Source of the DNA: Eubacterium sp. 14-2
GTDB lineage: Bacteria > Bacillota > Clostridia > Lachnospirales > Lachnospiraceae
Direction of reading: 5' to 3'
NCBI RefSeq assembly: GCF_000403845.2
Contig: NZ_KE159567.1
Coordinates: 1,496,911 to 1,560,910 of the forward strand
DNA: 64,000 nt
The notes under the pieces were generated by a model. It saw only the letters and a program-made list of their open reading frames with translations. It did no database searches and had not been told where the DNA came from. Each line of letters begins with the position of its first letter. Position 1 is the first letter of the stretch. The position numbers were made by a program, and so were the translations under genes. This document shows positions 62,099-64,000 of this stretch, in pieces.

Positions 62099-63676
62099 AT
62101 GAGGGTTGTAAGAATTCCCCGGAATCCTGTGATTTTACAGCTTTTTGAGGAGTTCCGGGAGGCAGAGAAAAAAAACAGGGAGAATCTTTTTAAGATTCTG
62201 AGAGATAATCGGAATACGGAATATGGGAAAACATATGGCTTTTCAGAAATCCGGTCAGAGGAAGATTATCGCAGGTATGTTCCTCTTACAGAATATTCCG
62301 CTTACGAAAACATGGGACAGAAGCCGGAATTATATACGGTATATCCGGTGTCATGTACACTGGTTACCTCAGGAACCACCGGCGTGCAGAAAGAGTTTTG
62401 CATTACAGAGGAAGCATTGCAGCGGTATGGTTCTTATATTTACGAAATGCTCTATGAACTGTCCAAGGGCCCCTGGGGACCGCATCTGCATATGAGTGTG
62501 TTTCGGTCGGATACCGATGGAAAAAATCTGCTGTCAGCCGTTTACTATCGGTATCTGGCAGATAACGGAGCCTTTGACTGTGATGTTTTTGTGGGCGGAA
62601 AAGAACTGCTGTTTTCAGATAACATAAAAAATGTACCCTATGTGAAAGCCTGGCTTGCACTGAGCTGTCCGAACCTTGTATCCATACAGGCAATTTTTCT
62701 GTATGATATCCTTCTGCTGTTCGGCTATCTGGAGGAAAATTGGAAACAGCTTCTTTCCGATATGAAAAATGGGGAAGTCCGGGGCTGTCCGGAAAAAGGA
62801 GTAAGAGAAAGACTGCTGGCATTAAGCCCCTCACAGGAAAGGATTCAGGAGCTTGAGCATATTTTTTCGGAGGGATTTGAGGAGCCCGTTGCCCGAAAGA
62901 TCTGGAAAGAACTTCGCTTTATCAGCGGAATTGGGGGAAAATTGTACCAGTTTCAGGGGGATGCCTTAAAACATTATACAGGAGATGTTCCTGTTTCTTA
63001 TTTTGCCTATGCTTCTTCTGAGTGTATGGCAGGTGTTGCAGCAGAGCTGAATCGGGCAGAATATGCATTGCTGCCGGAGAGCGGATATTATGAATTTTTA
63101 AATAAAGAGGGAAATGTGGTTTCTCCCGGCTGTGTCCGGAAAGGTGAGATTTATGAACTGGTGGTCACCACTTTTTCCGGTCTTTACCGCTATCAGACCG
63201 GAGATCTGATAAAGCCGGTGGCTTTCCTGGATGAGACGCCGGTATTTGAAGTAATGGGCAGAAGAAATCAGGTGTCCGATATTGCCGGAGAGAAACTGTC
63301 CGGGGCTGTGGTTCAGGAGGCAGTGTCGGCCTGGGCAGAAGAACAGAGATTACGGATTTCTGATTTTGTCCTGGGTGTGGATGTCAGAACCCTGCCATAC
63401 CGTTACTGTCTGTTTGTGGAGACCATAGAGCAGGCAGGGACGTGGCAGACTTTCTGTTTTGACAGGAAACTGCGGGATTTTTCTCCGGATTATGATGATG
63501 TCAGGAATCTGGGAATGCTTGGATTCCCGGAGGTTTACAGAGTGAAAGCAGGAGTGCTGATGGAAGAATTTTTTCGGAAAACCGGGGAAAATGTTCACAG
63601 AAAACCCCATATATTTTTCAGTTCTGAGCAGACCAGACATCTGCTTCGGATGATATCAGGTGAGGAAAATGGATAA
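62099..63676 (+). CDS. GH3-type acyl-adenylating enzyme
   Basis: 525 aa. GH3 superfamily of ANL-like adenylate-forming enzymes, known best from plant hormone-amino acid conjugation. The ATP-binding motif is LVTSGTTGVQKEF near residue 90, then YASSECMAG near 303 and LYRYQTGDLIK near 363. It should activate a carboxylic acid as its adenylate and join it to an amine or thiol. The ATG lies only 7 bases after the STAS stop, with a weak ribosome site (ACAGGA), implying coupling. Bacterial GH3 proteins are little characterised. Confidence 0.87.
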   Translation: MRVVRIPRNPVILQLFEEFREAEKKNRENLFKILRDNRNTEYGKTYGFSEIRSEEDYRRYVPLTEYSAYENMGQKPELYTVYPVSCTLVTSGTTGVQKEFCITEEALQRYGSYIYEMLYELSKGPWGPHLHMSVFRSDTDGKNLLSAVYYRYLADNGAFDCDVFVGGKELLFSDNIKNVPYVKAWLALSCPNLVSIQAIFLYDILLLFGYLEENWKQLLSDMKNGEVRGCPEKGVRERLLALSPSQERIQELEHIFSEGFEEPVARKIWKELRFISGIGGKLYQFQGDALKHYTGDVPVSYFAYASSECMAGVAAELNRAEYALLPESGYYEFLNKEGNVVSPGCVRKGEIYELVVTTFSGLYRYQTGDLIKPVAFLDETPVFEVMGRRNQVSDIAGEKLSGAVVQEAVSAWAEEQRLRISDFVLGVDVRTLPYRYCLFVETIEQAGTWQTFCFDRKLRDFSPDYDDVRNLGMLGFPEVYRVKAGVLMEEFFRKTGENVHRKPHIFFSSEQTRHLLRMISGEENG

Positions 63677-64000
63677 AATCAGGGATGTGTATAAACAGGA
63701 AAAGGAACTTTTGCGGCTGGCCATGCAGCAGAGTTTTCTGAAAGAAGAGGAAGAGCCCATATATAACAGAGTTCTGGAAGGAATGGAGCATGGGGCGGTG
63801 CTGGATATTGGCTGCAATGACGGAACCAGAACCGTTGACCGGTTCGGTACCGACAGGGTTTCCAAAGTGATTGGAGTGGAATATCACAGAGAACTGGCTG
63901 ACCGGGCCAACAGTAATCATGGAGGCGGGAAATTCCATTTTTATCAGGCAGATGCGGAAAGCAGCGGGTTTGAAGATTCTCTTGAGAACATTATGGAAAT
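63669..64000 (+). CDS. Class I SAM-dependent methyltransferase, 3' end outside window
   Basis: At least 110 codons from the ATG behind TGAGGAA, overlapping the GH3 stop by 8 bases. The SAM-binding glycine motif VLDIGCNDGTRT lies near residue 44, with the acidic GVEYHRE after the second strand. Methylates an unknown acceptor; position in the operon suggests the product of the GH3/carrier pathway. Cut by the window end. Confidence 0.87.
   Translation, partial: MDKIRDVYKQEKELLRLAMQQSFLKEEEEPIYNRVLEGMEHGAVLDIGCNDGTRTVDRFGTDRVSKVIGVEYHRELADRANSNHGGGKFHFYQADAESSGFEDSLENIME

Noticed and set aside
1-64000. CRISPR arrays, tRNA and rRNA genes, riboswitches
   Set aside because: No regularly spaced short repeats, no tRNA-like cloverleaf or rRNA sequence and no recognisable riboswitch core were seen; weak RNA elements could escape reading by eye.

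Overview
The window looks like a chromosome segment of a gut-type anaerobic Firmicute, most likely Lachnospiraceae. The grounds are AddAB recombination genes, a CIRCE/HrcA-type heat-shock operator, a Rex-like operator on a trimeric [FeFe] hydrogenase, AgrC-like GHKL kinases with LytTR regulators, and Firmicute-type mobilization cassettes. No rRNA, tRNA or CRISPR array was recognised.

1-22.1 kb is mainly ordinary chromosome, mostly on the + strand: addB (cut by the window start), addA, an acetyltransferase, a membrane protein, maf, an FAD oxidoreductase, a PrsA-like lipoprotein, a c-di-GMP phosphodiesterase (-), htpG (-) under a perfect CIRCE, a metallophosphoesterase, an orphan GHKL kinase, a MATE exporter, a WYL regulator and a GyrI/DUF3795 protein. 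22.1-27.4 kb holds a frameshifted GyrI-like gene, a DUF3788 gene, a chimeric zinc-ribbon ORF, a Y-family polymerase with a YolD partner, an ISAs1-type IS and a YciI-like gene.

27.4-39.45 kb is a decayed composite mobile region. It carries two oppositely oriented mobilization modules, one frameshifted and one intact, each with a candidate oriT. They are followed by a VanR-like regulator, a broken kinase and an ABC transporter whose promoters share one regulator-box layout. Its right edge truncates a VOC/PhnB-like gene. No integrase or type IV secretion genes were found. 39.7-42.9 kb is a TetR / GPH-MFS / alpha-beta hydrolase operon on the - strand. 43-47.4 kb is a gene graveyard: a NACHT-type ATPase in pieces, an antitoxin-toxin pair, an XRE protein, a truncated YhcG-like nuclease and a ClpP tail.

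47.5-50.7 kb is a LytTR/GHKL two-component system with a DUF6033-like gene. 50.8-56.0 kb is the hydrogenase operon (NuoE-, NuoF- and HydA-like) plus an EFR1-type ferredoxin. After an orphan LytTR regulator, 57.5-64.0 kb holds the most unusual cluster: a DUF3089 lipoprotein, an adenylation-like remnant, a MATE transporter fused to an RsbW-like ATPase domain, a phosphopantetheinyl transferase, a Cys-rich protein, a STAS antagonist, a GH3 acyl-adenylase and a methyltransferase (cut by the window end). This looks like a small biosynthesis/export locus with built-in partner switching.

Four copies of an intergenic repeat, each with a long perfect hairpin whose arms differ between copies but stay complementary, are scattered at 12.0, 18.9, 23.9 and 57.2 kb.
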